In this document: piece by piece, positions 8,510-18,297 of the stretch
How positions within the stretch are numbered: position 1 is the first letter of the stretch
Layout of the letters: the number at the start of each line of letters is the position of its first letter
DNA from: Gilliamella sp. Lep-s35
Lineage (GTDB): Bacteria > Pseudomonadota > Gammaproteobacteria > Enterobacterales > Orbaceae
DNA length: 64,000 nt
Assembly: GCF_009795845.1 (NCBI RefSeq)
Contig: NZ_WTEX01000013.1
Span: forward strand, 1-64,000
Direction: 5' to 3'
Program-made: the position numbers and the translations under genes
The notes under the pieces: generated by a model
What the model was told of the DNA's origin: nothing
The model's input: the letters and a program-made list of their open reading frames with translations, nothing else
The model's database searches: none

Positions 8510-9325
8510 ATGTTAGCGTTTTATTATGATAAAAGCTTTGAAAGTTTGCTTTGTGCAGTTTTTGATGCTTTTAAACTTAAAAAAATGCCAGAATGTTTGT
8601 TAACGGCACAGCAGGTTGAGCCTTTGTTAGTGTCTGACAGGCATCATGTTGAATTTAGTGAGCTTAAATATGAGCGAGTGCGTGTGGCATTAATTAAAAA
8701 GGTTAGCAAAATTGCACTTCGCCATTTAATGTATGTGTGGCTATCAGAATTGCCCGAAAGCGATTTGACTGTTTTTCGTTATATTTGTAAGGTTTTTAAA
8801 TCATCTCAATCAATCGAAACTGATTTTGCTGATCACGATGTGTTAACCGTGCATGATATTGCAAAAAAAGTAAGTCGAGAACGGCATCGTGTGATGCAAT
8901 TTGTACGCTTTAATGCTATTAGTCATCCACTTAACAGTGAATTTGAGCATCATGATAATAATGATAAAGTGTATTTTTCGGTTATCGCTCCTATTTATAA
9001 TGTATTACCATTAGTTCTTAGCTTTTTTAAAGCGCGTTTTGCCGATCAAAAATGGGCGATATATGACGAAAAGCGTGAATATGGTTATTTTTATAATTTA
9101 CACACTATTGAGCCTGTTTCGCTTGTTAATAAGGATGATTTGATTATTCACAGCCAAGTTAATCAGCAATATCTAACGAAAGAAGAAGCATTATTTCAAA
9201 CCATGTGGCAACGCTATTGCAATGCGTTAACTATCAAAGAACGTATCAATCCTAAATTACAACGGCAACAGATGCCAAGTCGATTTTGGCATTATCTGCC
9301 AGAAATGAGGCCAGTATTAAAATAA
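8510..9325 (+). CDS. Radical SAM partner, DUF4130 DNA-metabolism protein
   Basis: The 271-residue protein matches the family that accompanies the upstream radical SAM protein and is described as a probable DNA metabolism protein. Supporting regions are YDKSFESLLCAVFDAF at the N-terminus, SRERHRVMQFVRF near residue 124 and a C-terminal region ending MPSRFWHYLPEM. In many bacteria this domain is fused to a uracil-DNA glycosylase domain. Here the protein ends right after the partner domain, so the glycosylase is absent or separate. The 3-bp spacing to the upstream gene indicates one SOS-controlled operon. Its biochemical role is unproven. Confidence 0.8.
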   Translation: MLAFYYDKSFESLLCAVFDAFKLKKMPECLLTAQQVEPLLVSDRHHVEFSELKYERVRVALIKKVSKIALRHLMYVWLSELPESDLTVFRYICKVFKSSQSIETDFADHDVLTVHDIAKKVSRERHRVMQFVRFNAISHPLNSEFEHHDNNDKVYFSVIAPIYNVLPLVLSFFKARFADQKWAIYDEKREYGYFYNLHTIEPVSLVNKDDLIIHSQVNQQYLTKEEALFQTMWQRYCNALTIKERINPKLQRQQMPSRFWHYLPEMRPVLK

Positions 9326-9383
9326 ACCTTTAATTAAAATGACTTATATTTAAGGAAACGACGCATTGGAATGATAACACATT

Positions 9384-9516
9384 TCAAACAAAAAAATTAA
9401 GGGGTAACTGTTTTTTAAATTCAACGGGAGGCAAATAGCCTAACGAAGAATGTAATCGTTTATGATTATACCAATAAGCATAAGCCGAAAAAGCGCGTTG
9501 TAACTCAGCCGTTGAG
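9384..9516 (-). pseudogene. C-terminal remnant of a second IS3-type transposase
   Basis: The minus strand encodes STAELQRAFSAYAYW followed by YNHKRLHSSLGYLPPVEF and a stop at 9384-9386. This is the standard C-terminus of IS3/IS150-type OrfB (YNxxRxHssLgy). It is cut off at about 9516, where an unrelated transposase begins on the opposite strand. The rest of the element is not present. Confidence 0.8.
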
Positions 9517-10077
9517 TTGAAACTCAATTTCAGGATAAAGCGTAAACAGCGTATTCCACCCCGAACCCCTAAAAAGTTATCGGTTCCTAATAAACAAGGT
9601 GAATGTTGGTCAATGGATTTTATGAGTGACAGCAGCCGTAATCAACGTCGCTTTAGGACATTCAATGTCATCGATGACTTTAACCGAGAAGCATTAGGCA
9701 TTGATATTGCGGTCAGTTTACCTGCAGGTAGAATCATTCGTTATCTGGATAAACTGGCTCAATACCATGGTTATCCGTTAAAAATACGGGTCGATAATGG
9801 GCCAGAATTCACTGGAAAAACGTTTACTAATTGGGCAAAATTACATGGTATTACTATTGATTATATTGAGCCTGGTAGCCCATATCAAAACGGTTATATT
9901 GAGCGATTTAACCGAACTTATCGAACCGAGGTGTTAGATTTATATCTTTTTAACAACCTAGAGCAAGCAAGGAGAATGACTGAAGAATGGTTAACGATTT
10001 ATAATACCGAAAGACCGCATGAGGCGTTAAATAACATGACACCGATTGAGTATAAAACACTAAAACAGGCAGCGTGA
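9517..10077 (+). pseudogene. IS3-family (IS51/IS407-like) transposase, 5'-truncated
   Basis: The 186-codon frame contains all three DDE positions of the integrase core: the first Asp in SMDFM (near residue 34), the second in RVDNGPEF (near residue 97) and the Glu in GYIERFN (near residue 133). The N-terminal half of OrfB and all of OrfA are missing, because the reading starts at the junction with the opposite-strand remnant. The TTG at 9517 is simply the first possible start and is probably not used. Its 3' end nearly matches the two fragments at 1-365. Confidence 0.85.
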
Positions 10078-10117
10078 TTTTCTATGTGAGTTTTGTACTA
10101 AGCTTGGGGTATTTACA
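9517..10117 (+). mobile_element. Partial IS3-family element with right end
   Basis: The transposase core is followed by the terminal sequence ending GGGGTATTTACA at 10117. The end lies 6 bp before the stop codon of the antiporter gene, so the insertion just missed that coding region. No left end is present. Confidence 0.75.
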
Positions 10118-10123
10118 TTCCGC

Positions 10124-11539
10124 TTATGCCAATTCATTAAAAAATAATAAATGATTAATAATAAACAATGGTATTAAGATAGTGACAGACCATTTCATAT
10201 AACCAAAAAAGCCTGGCATGTTGATTTTGTGTTGCGTTGCAATACTTTTAACCATAAAGTTAGGAGCGTTACCAATATAACTTAATGCTCCCATAAATAC
10301 TGATCCCATTGATATGGCGAGTAATGTTTTTGTCATTGTTGTCATTAATATATTGGCATCACCTGAAGCTAAATTAAAAAATACCAAATAAGTCGGTGCA
10401 TTATCTAAAAATCCTGATAATAATCCCGATAACCAAAAATATCGGCCATCAATGGGATTACCTTGTTCTGAAGTCACAAAAGATACCAAAGGTGCTAAGG
10501 CACCATTGCTACCTGCTCGTAATATCGCGATAACTGGGACTATCGTAATGAAAATACCAATAAATAGCTTAGCAACTTCGATTATGGCATCCCAATTAAA
10601 TTCGTTACCTGCTCGCACTTGTTTTGGGGTGATTACTATTGATATCAGGCTGATTAGCATAAACATTCCATCGCGAACTAAATTTTGTAACGCAATATTT
10701 ACCCCTAAAAAGCTAAAACTCACCGATGATTGCCAAATACCCGACAGCAACACACCTATGACAATGGCGATCAATAAAATAATATTAAACTTGCCATAAA
10801 CCTTAACTGGGTGTGGTTTTGACATTAGAATGTTGGCCTGTATTTTTCCATATTGTTGGCGGAAATAATAGTTATCAATCACATAATAAATGGCTAATAA
10901 CAATATAGCGTTTAGTAATACGGGTAATAGCATATGCCTTACTGTCCAAGTAAAATTAACTCCTTTTAAAAAGCCAATAAAGAGCGGTGGATCGCCTAAT
11001 GGTGTTAATCCGCCACCTATGTTAGCCACTAAAAAAATGAAAAAGATAATAGTGTGCGTGGCGTGTTGGCGTTGGCGATTGGCCCTAATTAAAGGACGAA
11101 TCATCAACATTGCTGCACCCGTTGTACCCATAATTGAGGCCAGTAAGGTGCCTATAGCTAATAAACCAACGTTTAATTTAGGTGTACTAATAACTTCACT
11201 TTTAATCAAAATTCCACCCGAAACGGTAAAAAGCGCCAGCAATAATAAAATAAAAGGAATATATTCAACAATAATGGCATGTACGGTTAAGTCGATAGTC
11301 GGTTGTAGACCAAAGAAGTAAAACGTAAAAAATAAAAACAGTAAGGTCCAAATAGCAATGATTTTTCCGTAGTGATAATGCCAAAGTCGCGATAAAAAAA
11401 GCGGCATTAATGCAATGGATAATAAAATTCCGATGAATGGAATTGAAAAATAAAGCGATAAATCATGGCCATTTAAACCAGTAGCAAAAGTCCCAGATGA
11501 AAAGAGAGATAAGGTAATAAAAGTAAAAAATGTTTTCAT
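10124..11539 (-). CDS. Sodium:proton antiporter / citrate-transporter-like membrane protein
   Basis: The 471-residue polytopic protein has about 11-13 membrane segments and belongs to the ion transporter superfamily around NhaD and CitMHS. Visible signatures are the conserved loops MGTTGAAMLMIRP (about residue 137) and ANIGGGLTPLGDPP (about residue 173), and a second re-entrant region SGFLDNAPTYLVFFNLA near residue 375. The N-terminus is a cleavable-type or first membrane helix. In related bacteria such proteins are usually annotated sodium:proton antiporter; substrate and direction are not proven here. The 3' end abuts an IS end. Confidence 0.8.
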   Translation of the reverse strand: MKTFFTFITLSLFSSGTFATGLNGHDLSLYFSIPFIGILLSIALMPLFLSRLWHYHYGKIIAIWTLLFLFFTFYFFGLQPTIDLTVHAIIVEYIPFILLLLALFTVSGGILIKSEVISTPKLNVGLLAIGTLLASIMGTTGAAMLMIRPLIRANRQRQHATHTIIFFIFLVANIGGGLTPLGDPPLFIGFLKGVNFTWTVRHMLLPVLLNAILLLAIYYVIDNYYFRQQYGKIQANILMSKPHPVKVYGKFNIILLIAIVIGVLLSGIWQSSVSFSFLGVNIALQNLVRDGMFMLISLISIVITPKQVRAGNEFNWDAIIEVAKLFIGIFITIVPVIAILRAGSNGALAPLVSFVTSEQGNPIDGRYFWLSGLLSGFLDNAPTYLVFFNLASGDANILMTTMTKTLLAISMGSVFMGALSYIGNAPNFMVKSIATQHKINMPGFFGYMKWSVTILIPLFIINHLLFFNELA

Positions 11540-11807
11540 ATCAGATTAAAGACTTTATGGTGATAATATTTTATATAAGGAACAATTATAGCAAAGAGTT
11601 TAAAAAATTACTTTAAAATCAATTAATAAAGAAGAGTAAAATTAATTGTTTATCTGAAATATTTTACAAAATCAATGGTGAGTGTGATGATGACTAAAAA
11701 TACTGGCCAATTCAACACAATATTGCTATAGCATAGGCAATGGTTTTTTCGCATATTACAGATAAAAGCGTTATAATAGCGTGCTATTTGATTATAGAGA
11801 GTTTTTC

Positions 11808-12782
11808 ATGCCGACACCGTCATCCATAAAAAAGTCCCAATTACATTGCCGAAACAAACATCAAGACGGTTATGATTTTGCAAAGCTTATCAATATACTA
11901 CCCGAGCTATCTCACTATGTAAATCGAAATCCCTATGGTAATTTATCGATTGATTTTGCCGATCCGATGGCGGTTAAAATGTTAAATAAAGCTTTGCTGT
12001 TTAGCTATTATCAGATGAGTTATTGGGATATCCCAGACGGTTATTTATGCCCGCCTATTCCTGGTCGAGCGGATTATATTCACTATTTAGCCGATTTATT
12101 AGCGCAAGACAATCAAAATCATATCCCAACAGGTAAGCAAATTAATGTATTGGATATTGGCGTTGGTGCTAATGTGATTTACCCTATTATTGGTTGTGCT
12201 GAATATGGTTGGTCATTTGTCGGGAGTGATATTAATTCAGTTGCGATCAAAGTTGCTTCGTTAATAACACAATCCAATGCGTTATTAAAAAATACTTTGC
12301 AGTGTCGATTACAAAAAGACAATAAAGCGATTTTTAGGCATATTATTAAGCCTAACGAGTTTTATACCTTAACGTTGTGTAATCCACCTTTTCATGCTTC
12401 GGCACAAGACGCGTTGGCAAGTACGCAAAACAAACTGAAGAAGTTAGGCAAGTTAACGTCTTCCACTCAAAAAACTGTGCTTAATTTTGGTGGGCAACAT
12501 GCCGAACTTTGGTGTCAAGGTGGTGAAAGTACTTTTATTAGTAATATGATTAACGAAAGTACTCAATATAAAACTCAATGCTTGTGGTTTACTTCATTAG
12601 TGTCGAAAAAAGAGACCTTGTCGGTAATCAACAAAAAATTAAAGCAAGCTAATGTTGTTGAAAGCCATATTGTTCCTATGGCTCAAGGGCAAAAAATCAG
12701 CCGATTTGTTGCATGGACTTTCTTTAATCAACATGAACGCCAACAACTTTTATCAAAAAACACCTTAAGAACAGAAGTTTAA
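11808..12782 (+). CDS. rlmF: 23S rRNA (adenine-1618-N6)-methyltransferase RlmF
   Basis: The 324-residue protein is an SAM-dependent methyltransferase that in E. coli adds the N6 methyl group at A1618 of 23S rRNA. It has the RlmF N-terminal signature LHCRNKHQDGYDF, then NPYGNLSIDFADP, the SAM motif VLDIGVGANVIYP (near residue 119) and the catalytic NPPF motif (TLCNPPFHAS). The ATG at 11808 is preferred over the upstream ATG at 11781. A TATAAT at 11772-11777 would place the transcript start after 11781, and MPTPSSIKKS begins the conserved part. Confidence 0.93.
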   Translation: MPTPSSIKKSQLHCRNKHQDGYDFAKLINILPELSHYVNRNPYGNLSIDFADPMAVKMLNKALLFSYYQMSYWDIPDGYLCPPIPGRADYIHYLADLLAQDNQNHIPTGKQINVLDIGVGANVIYPIIGCAEYGWSFVGSDINSVAIKVASLITQSNALLKNTLQCRLQKDNKAIFRHIIKPNEFYTLTLCNPPFHASAQDALASTQNKLKKLGKLTSSTQKTVLNFGGQHAELWCQGGESTFISNMINESTQYKTQCLWFTSLVSKKETLSVINKKLKQANVVESHIVPMAQGQKISRFVAWTFFNQHERQQLLSKNTLRTEV

Positions 12783-12957
12783 AAATTATAACTAAATATT
12801 TTTAAATAATTTTTTGATGAAATATTGCTTGAGTGCGTTTAGTTCATTTCTATAAATATTTCGATAGCTTATTGTCTTGCTTTTGGTTAAGATGGGTGAT
12901 TATTTAATCACCACCGTTAACTCACCTAAATCTTCAATAAGCATAGGAAATACCGAT

Positions 12958-14655
12958 ATGAATAGTAATCAAACAGCTCAGCTCATTAAGCAGCTACAAG
13001 GTATTGTTGGACAAAAATACACGTTAACTAATCCTAACCATACGCTACCTTATCGCCAAGGTATTCGTTTTGGTGAAGGTGATGCATTGGCTGTTGTGTT
13101 GCCTGGAACGTTAGTTGAGCAGTGGCAGGTGTTAAAAGCGTGTGTTGAAGCGGATGTTATTGTTATTACACAATCTGCAAATACGGGCTTAACAGGGGGC
13201 TCAACACCAGATGGTAATGATTATGATCGTCCTATTGTGATTGTCAGTGCTCGCCGTTTGGATGGCATTAACGTGATTGAAAACGGCGAGCAAGTTGTTT
13301 GTTTGCCGGGTAGTACGTTATTTCGGTTAGAAAAAGAGTTAAAAAAATATCATCGCGGTCCTCACTCAGTTATTGGGTCATCTTGCATTGGTGCATCAGT
13401 GATGGGGGGTGTATGCAATAATTCAGGTGGAGCGCTTATTCAGCGTGGTCCTGCTTATACGCAAATGGCGGTGTTTGCTCAATTAGATGCGCAAGGTCAG
13501 TTGCACTTAGTCAATCATTTAGGTATTGAATTAGGAGATGAACCAGAAAAAATTTTACAAAATCTGCAAAATCATGCTTATAGTGATAAAGACATTAAGC
13601 GTGATGCAGGCTTAGGTCATGATCATCATTATTGTGATCATGTTCGTGAAATTGATGCCGATACGCCTGCTCGGTTTAATGCTGATCCAGCTCGTCATTA
13701 TGAAGCCTCTGGCAGTGCAGGCCGTTTGATGGTTTTTGCTGTGCGGCTTGATACTTTCCCTTTAGAGAAAAAATCAGCCGTATTTTACATAGGTACAAAT
13801 GATATCAATGAATTAAATGGTATTCGTCGCCATATTTTAGGCCAATTTAAAACATTGCCTGTGTCGGGCGAATATATACACCGTGTGGCGTTTGATATTG
13901 CCGCGGTTTATGGTAAACCGTCCTTTTTAGCTATTAAAAAGCTAGGTACGGATATGATGCCACGCATGTTTGTGTTTAAGAACTTTGTTGATCGTGTTAC
14001 GGCGAAAATTCCATTTTTTCCAAAGAACTTTTCAGATCGGTTTTCTATCTTTGCTTGCAAATTTTTGCCAAATCATTTACCAAAATCAATGCGTGATTAT
14101 CGTGATCGTTATGAACATCATCTTATTTTAAAAATGGCCGATGATGGGATTGCAGAAGCCGAGGCTTTTTTAAAAGATTATTTTCAAAATAAAAATGGTA
14201 ATTACTTTTTATGTGATGAAAAAGAAGCCGAAGCAGCAATGCTACACCGTTTTGCAGCAGCAGGTGCGGCAACGGCTTATCGTAATGTACATAGTAAAAC
14301 GGTAGAAAACATCGTTGCATTAGATATTGCATTAAAGCGTAATGATACCGATTGGTTTGAAACGCTGCCAGAAAACATTGATCAAAACTTTATTTATAAA
14401 ATGTATTATGGGCATTTTTTCTGTTATGTATTTCATCAAGATTATATAGCTAAAAAAGGGGTGGATTGTGATAAAGTTAAGGAGGAGATTTTAGCATTGC
14501 TTGATCAGCGTGGTGCGCAATACCCAGCCGAGCACAATGTTGGGCATTTATATCATGCCAATGCGGATTTGAAAAAATTCTATCAAGAACTTGATCCAAC
14601 AAATAGCCTTAATCCTGGTATAGGTAAAACCTCTAAGAAGAAAAATTGGGCTTAA
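12958..14655 (+). CDS. dld: Quinone-dependent D-lactate dehydrogenase
   Basis: This FAD-linked membrane-peripheral enzyme oxidises D-lactate to pyruvate and passes electrons to quinone. The protein is close in length and sequence to E. coli Dld (571 residues). It has the FAD-binding region QSANTGLTGGSTPDGNDYD, the SSCIGASVMGGVCNNSGG loop, HRFAAAGAA and the terminal ENDPTNS-type motif (here ELDPTNSLNPGIGKTSK). The open frame extends upstream to 12877, but ATG at 12958 has AGGAAAT in front and matches the family start. An intact Dld fits a fermentative host growing on its own lactate. Confidence 0.95.
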   Translation: MNSNQTAQLIKQLQGIVGQKYTLTNPNHTLPYRQGIRFGEGDALAVVLPGTLVEQWQVLKACVEADVIVITQSANTGLTGGSTPDGNDYDRPIVIVSARRLDGINVIENGEQVVCLPGSTLFRLEKELKKYHRGPHSVIGSSCIGASVMGGVCNNSGGALIQRGPAYTQMAVFAQLDAQGQLHLVNHLGIELGDEPEKILQNLQNHAYSDKDIKRDAGLGHDHHYCDHVREIDADTPARFNADPARHYEASGSAGRLMVFAVRLDTFPLEKKSAVFYIGTNDINELNGIRRHILGQFKTLPVSGEYIHRVAFDIAAVYGKPSFLAIKKLGTDMMPRMFVFKNFVDRVTAKIPFFPKNFSDRFSIFACKFLPNHLPKSMRDYRDRYEHHLILKMADDGIAEAEAFLKDYFQNKNGNYFLCDEKEAEAAMLHRFAAAGAATAYRNVHSKTVENIVALDIALKRNDTDWFETLPENIDQNFIYKMYYGHFFCYVFHQDYIAKKGVDCDKVKEEILALLDQRGAQYPAEHNVGHLYHANADLKKFYQELDPTNSLNPGIGKTSKKKNWA

Positions 14656-14695
14656 TTCTTTGTTGTTAACGTTAAATTTTAGGGTTATAAACAAT

Positions 14696-14727
14696 AAAAA
14701 CCGCTAGGAACCCATCTAGCGGTTTTT
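14696..14727. terminator. Bidirectional terminator between dld and mutS
   Basis: AAAAACCGCTAG and CTAGCGGTTTTT form 12-bp arms around an 8-base loop, with A and T tracts on both sides. It serves the convergent dld and mutS genes. Confidence 0.9.
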
Positions 14728-14771
14728 ATTTCAGTATCCTAATGTAATAAATCTACTATCACACTATTTAA

Positions 14772-17330
14772 TCACAATAATTTTTTTAATTGATATAACA
14801 TTTCTAACGCTTGTTTTGGCGTTAATGCATCAGGGTCGATCTGTTTTAAGGCTTCTTCAACTTCTGATGGTTCTGGTTCGTCAATAAAGGAGAGTTGCGA
14901 TTTGTCGACATGGCTGTTAGCCGATTGTTTTGAGATCACTTCTAACTCTTTTAGTTTTTGTTTAGCACGTTTTAAAATCGGTCTTGGTACACCAGCAAGC
15001 CCAGCAACGGCAATCCCAAAACTTTTACTAGCAGCGCCTTCTGAGACTTCGTGAATAAAAGCCACTGTGTTGTCGTGTTCAATGGCATCAAAGTGGATGT
15101 TATAAACGCCTTGCATATGCTCAGGAAGTTGTGTCAGTTCGAAGTAGTGCGTGGCAAATAGTGTCATTGATTTGATCTCATTGGCAAGATTTTCAGCACA
15201 GGCCCAAGCAAGCGAAAGCCCATCATAGGTTGAAGTCCCTCGACCAATTTCGTCCATTAAAACAAGGCTTTGCGCTGTCGCATTATGCATAATGTTGGCT
15301 GTTTCGGTCATTTCTACCATAAAGGTAGAGCGCCCCGAAGCTAAGTCATCACAAGCCCCAATACGGGTAAAAATACGATCAACTGGCCCAATTACTGCTT
15401 TCGATGCAGGAACAAAACTACCAATGTAAGCAAGTAAAACAATTAATGCTGCTTGGCGCATGTAAGTGCTCTTTCCGCCCATGTTAGGGCCAGTAATAAT
15501 TAGCATTCGCCTTGCTGGTGAAAGGTGTAGCGAATTACGAATAAACGGTGTTTGTAGAACTTGTTCAATGACAACATGACGTCCGTCTTGAATCTCAATA
15601 CCTGCTTGTGTTGACAATGTTGGACGTTGATAATTGAGCGTTAATGCTCGCTCAGCAAGGTTAGTTAAAACATCAAGCTCTGCAATTGCCTCGGCACTCG
15701 TTTGCATATCAGCCAAGTCTGGCATTAATTGATCAAAGAGTTGTTCGTATAGCTGTTTTTCAAGTGCTAATGCTCGGCCTTTTGAGGTAAGTACTTTATC
15801 TTCGTACTCTTTCAGTTCTGGAATAATATAACGTTCTACATTTTTCAATGTTTGGCGTCTAGTATAATGAATCGGCGCAAGGTGGCTTTGTCCACGACTA
15901 ATTTGGATGTAATAACCATGCACTGCATTAAATCCAACTTTTAATGTATCAATGCCGAGTGTTTCACGCTCTCTTATTTCAAGTTGTTCAAGGTAATTGG
16001 TTGCGCCATCAGCAAGATTACGCAGTTCGTCTAATTCACTATTGTAGCCTGTTGCAATCACACCGCCATCACGAATAATAGCGGGTGGTGTTTCAACAAT
16101 TGCACTGTTTAATAACGTGGCAATATGATCGAATTGGTTAATTTTGGTTTGTAAAGTTTGTAAATAAGGCGAACTAAATTGTCCTAATAAAAAATGTAAT
16201 TGTGGCAATAAGTTATAGGCATCACGCAAACGCGCAAAATCCCGTGGACGAGCTGTGTGTAGCGCCAGTCTTGCTAAAACACGTTCAAGATCGCCCATTT
16301 GTTTTAATAATGGTAATGCGTCATCAATATGTTGTTGTAATTCAGCAATGGCATCTTGGCGGTTTTGTAAAGTTTCAATATGACGAATTGGCGAATGCAA
16401 CCAGCGTTTAAGCATTCGACTACCCATTGGAGTTTGTGTTTTATCTAATACATCTGCAACCGTATTTGATGTACTGCCCGATAAGTTTTCGGTGATTTCT
16501 AAGTTGTGACGAGTTGCGGCATCTAATACCACAAAGTCATATGTTGACTGTTTGATAATTGAACGTATATGGGGTAGAGCTGTGCGTTGGGTATCTTTAA
16601 CGTATTGTAATAAACAACCAGCAGCACAAAGTGCATATTGGCATGCCTCTACGCCAAAACCGACTAAATCATTCGTACCAAATTGTAAATTGAGTTGTTG
16701 TTTTGCTGTTTCTAGATCAAAATCCCATTGTGGACGACGACGCAAACCATGGCGATGTTCAATTAAAGGCATTGATTCAAAATCTTCAGGATATAACAAT
16801 TCAACAGGGCTTGTTCGTTGCAGTTCAGCTTGCATTGCTTCAAAGCTATCGCATTCAAAAACATAAAAGCGACCAGAACTCATATCAAGCGTGGCATAGC
16901 CATAATGTTTTTTATGTTGCCAAATTGAAGCCAGTAAATTATCTTTGCGATCTTCTAGTAATAATTCGTCACTGACTGTTCCGGGTGTCACAATACGGAC
17001 AACTTTTCGTTCAACTGGTCCTTTACTTGTCGCAGGATCGCCAATTTGTTCACAAATAGCAACCGATTCGCCTAGCGAAATTAACTTAGCTAAATAACTT
17101 TCAACCGCATGATAGGGCACACCTGCCATAGGAATTGGTTCACCATTTGACGAACCACGTTTAGTAAGTGAAATATCTAAAAGCTGAGATGCTCGTTTAG
17201 CATCATCATAAAACATCTCATAAAAATCACCCATACGATAAAATAATAAAATATCAGGGTTTTCAGCTTTAAGTTTTAAATATTGCTGCATCATTGGGGT
17301 GTGGTTGGCTAAATTTCCGTTATCATTCAT
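14772..17330 (-). CDS. mutS: DNA mismatch repair protein MutS
   Basis: The 852-residue protein is the full-length mismatch sensor of methyl-directed repair. It has the N-terminal mismatch-binding domain with [11 protein letters not shown] (the Phe-x-Glu wedge, near residues 30-41), lever and clamp regions, Walker [10 protein letters not shown] in the C-terminal ATPase, the [10 protein letters not shown] signature and the helix-turn-helix end. The C-terminal tetramerisation segment ([16 protein letters not shown]) is present. No lesion is visible, so mutator behaviour is not expected from this gene. The nearby short tandem repeats therefore arose despite an intact mutS. Confidence 0.97.
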   Translation of the reverse strand: MNDNGNLANHTPMMQQYLKLKAENPDILLFYRMGDFYEMFYDDAKRASQLLDISLTKRGSSNGEPIPMAGVPYHAVESYLAKLISLGESVAICEQIGDPATSKGPVERKVVRIVTPGTVSDELLLEDRKDNLLASIWQHKKHYGYATLDMSSGRFYVFECDSFEAMQAELQRTSPVELLYPEDFESMPLIEHRHGLRRRPQWDFDLETAKQQLNLQFGTNDLVGFGVEACQYALCAAGCLLQYVKDTQRTALPHIRSIIKQSTYDFVVLDAATRHNLEITENLSGSTSNTVADVLDKTQTPMGSRMLKRWLHSPIRHIETLQNRQDAIAELQQHIDDALPLLKQMGDLERVLARLALHTARPRDFARLRDAYNLLPQLHFLLGQFSSPYLQTLQTKINQFDHIATLLNSAIVETPPAIIRDGGVIATGYNSELDELRNLADGATNYLEQLEIRERETLGIDTLKVGFNAVHGYYIQISRGQSHLAPIHYTRRQTLKNVERYIIPELKEYEDKVLTSKGRALALEKQLYEQLFDQLMPDLADMQTSAEAIAELDVLTNLAERALTLNYQRPTLSTQAGIEIQDGRHVVIEQVLQTPFIRNSLHLSPARRMLIITGPNMGGKSTYMRQAALIVLLAYIGSFVPASKAVIGPVDRIFTRIGACDDLASGRSTFMVEMTETANIMHNATAQSLVLMDEIGRGTSTYDGLSLAWACAENLANEIKSMTLFATHYFELTQLPEHMQGVYNIHFDAIEHDNTVAFIHEVSEGAASKSFGIAVAGLAGVPRPILKRAKQKLKELEVISKQSANSHVDKSQLSFIDEPEPSEVEEALKQIDPDALTPKQALEMLYQLKKLL

Positions 17331-17965
17331 GGCGACTGTTCTTTTTACTGTTTATTTTCAATTGGTTGTAATTTTTGTTTGTCTCACTAAAAATCATGAA
17401 ATCTCATAAAAATGCAGATATACGCAATTATTAGTGTAACCAAAAGTATAACAAAATACACTTTTTATAGTATAAAAAACAAGTTGGCTACACTAACTAA
17501 TAGTATCATTATAACCGATTATTGTTTTCTAATAGAGATCTATTTTTATGGCAAATGACGGAAAAAAGGATTATCCCATCAGGCTATACTGATATCAAGC
17601 TTGCTGATAAGCCATTAACCGATATAAAAGAGAAGAGAAGAGAAGAGAAGAGAAGGTTAATTTGTTGTCTTTCCACTTACGTGTAAACTGTTATCACAAA
17701 AAACTGACCGAATATACATGGTGTTAACAAAGTGGTAATGAAATGTTAGCCATTTTCCACTGGACTACACACGAGTTACGTTGAACTGTACGTGGATTAT
17801 CAAGGTTACACTGTCCCAGTTAAGTTTCCCAGGCTATATTAGGGCACTTAGGTAAAGGAAGTGAAGGAACTTGTGATCTGTATAGTTATGATAATGAATG
17901 CTGAGAATGGTTACAGAAATTGGGGATTTGAATGGTTTGCATGAAACTAATGGAAAGGATTGATG
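17331..17965. other. Noncoding accessory remnant region upstream of the Fic fragment
   Basis: About 630 bp with no convincing intact gene. It contains the mutS promoter side, short frames such as the one from 17558 (MTEKRIIPSGYTDIKLADK, 42 codons) that spans the 5-base repeat at 17631-17655, and another short open stretch at about 17760-17840. Base composition is more mixed than in the flanking genes. It reads like degraded accessory DNA rather than a regulatory region. Confidence 0.45.
17631..17655 (+). repeat. Pentanucleotide tandem repeat (AGAAG)5
   Basis: Five perfect AGAAG units lie inside a 42-codon open frame starting at 17558. Because the unit is five bases, a change in copy number would shift that frame, as in slippage-switched loci. 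The frame itself is short and unrecognised. Confidence 0.9.
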
Positions 17966-18133
17966 ATGAGTCAGTATTCACCTCTCCATAATATTACGCC
18001 ACCGATTATTAATCTGGTTGCTGAAATAAGTGAGAAATTAGGCCACTGGTCGGCAACGGGTAAACTTGCTTCGCCCCAATTACGTAAAGAGAATCGGATA
18101 CGAACTATTCAGGCGTCGTTAGCCATTGAGCAT
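17966..18133 (+). pseudogene. Fic-family protein, N-terminal fragment
   Basis: The first roughly 56 codons match the N-terminal region common in stand-alone Fic AMP-transferases: ITPPIINLVAEISEKLG, then SPQLRKENRIRTIQASLAIE. Directly after SLAIE the similarity stops (expected next: a segment such as GNTLS and later the Fic HPFxxGNGR motif). The frame runs to a stop at 18178 through unrelated sequence. ATG at 17966 follows GGAAAGGA. The catalytic domain is gone. Confidence 0.8.
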
Positions 18134-18292
18134 TTTAGAATCTTTATCAGCATCTTCATGGTCTTGGTTAGCAACTAGCCCAGTTCGTTCATATTTAAGA
18201 AATGCTGTACCTAATCCCAACTGTAGAAATTCCTCGTGTTGTTTCCAGTAATTTAAGAAACTACTGGAAACAATGCAAGTTATTGCTGCCGG
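18119..18292 (-). pseudogene. C-terminal fragment of an unrecognised protein
   Basis: About 57 codons read openly on the minus strand: PAAITCIVSSSFLNYWKQH, then EEFLQLGLGTAFLKYERTG and DHEDADKDSKMLNG. A hydrophobic stretch followed by an amphipathic segment faintly recalls SLATT/DUF4231 membrane proteins, but this is a weak resemblance. There is no start: the 5' side runs into the end of tamB. The last few codons overlap the Fic fragment, so a deletion joined the two remnants near 18130. Confidence 0.35.
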
Positions 18293-18297
18293 TAATA

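Noticed and set aside
10890-11321. 143-codon plus-strand open frame inside the antiporter gene
   Set aside because: It is the antisense shadow of a long hydrophobic gene; no family motif and no start context.
18241-18271. Terminator hairpin (GTTTCCAGTA/TACTGGAAAC) after tamB
   Set aside because: The stem is real, but no T run follows on either strand and it lies inside a remnant coding stretch; function unclear.
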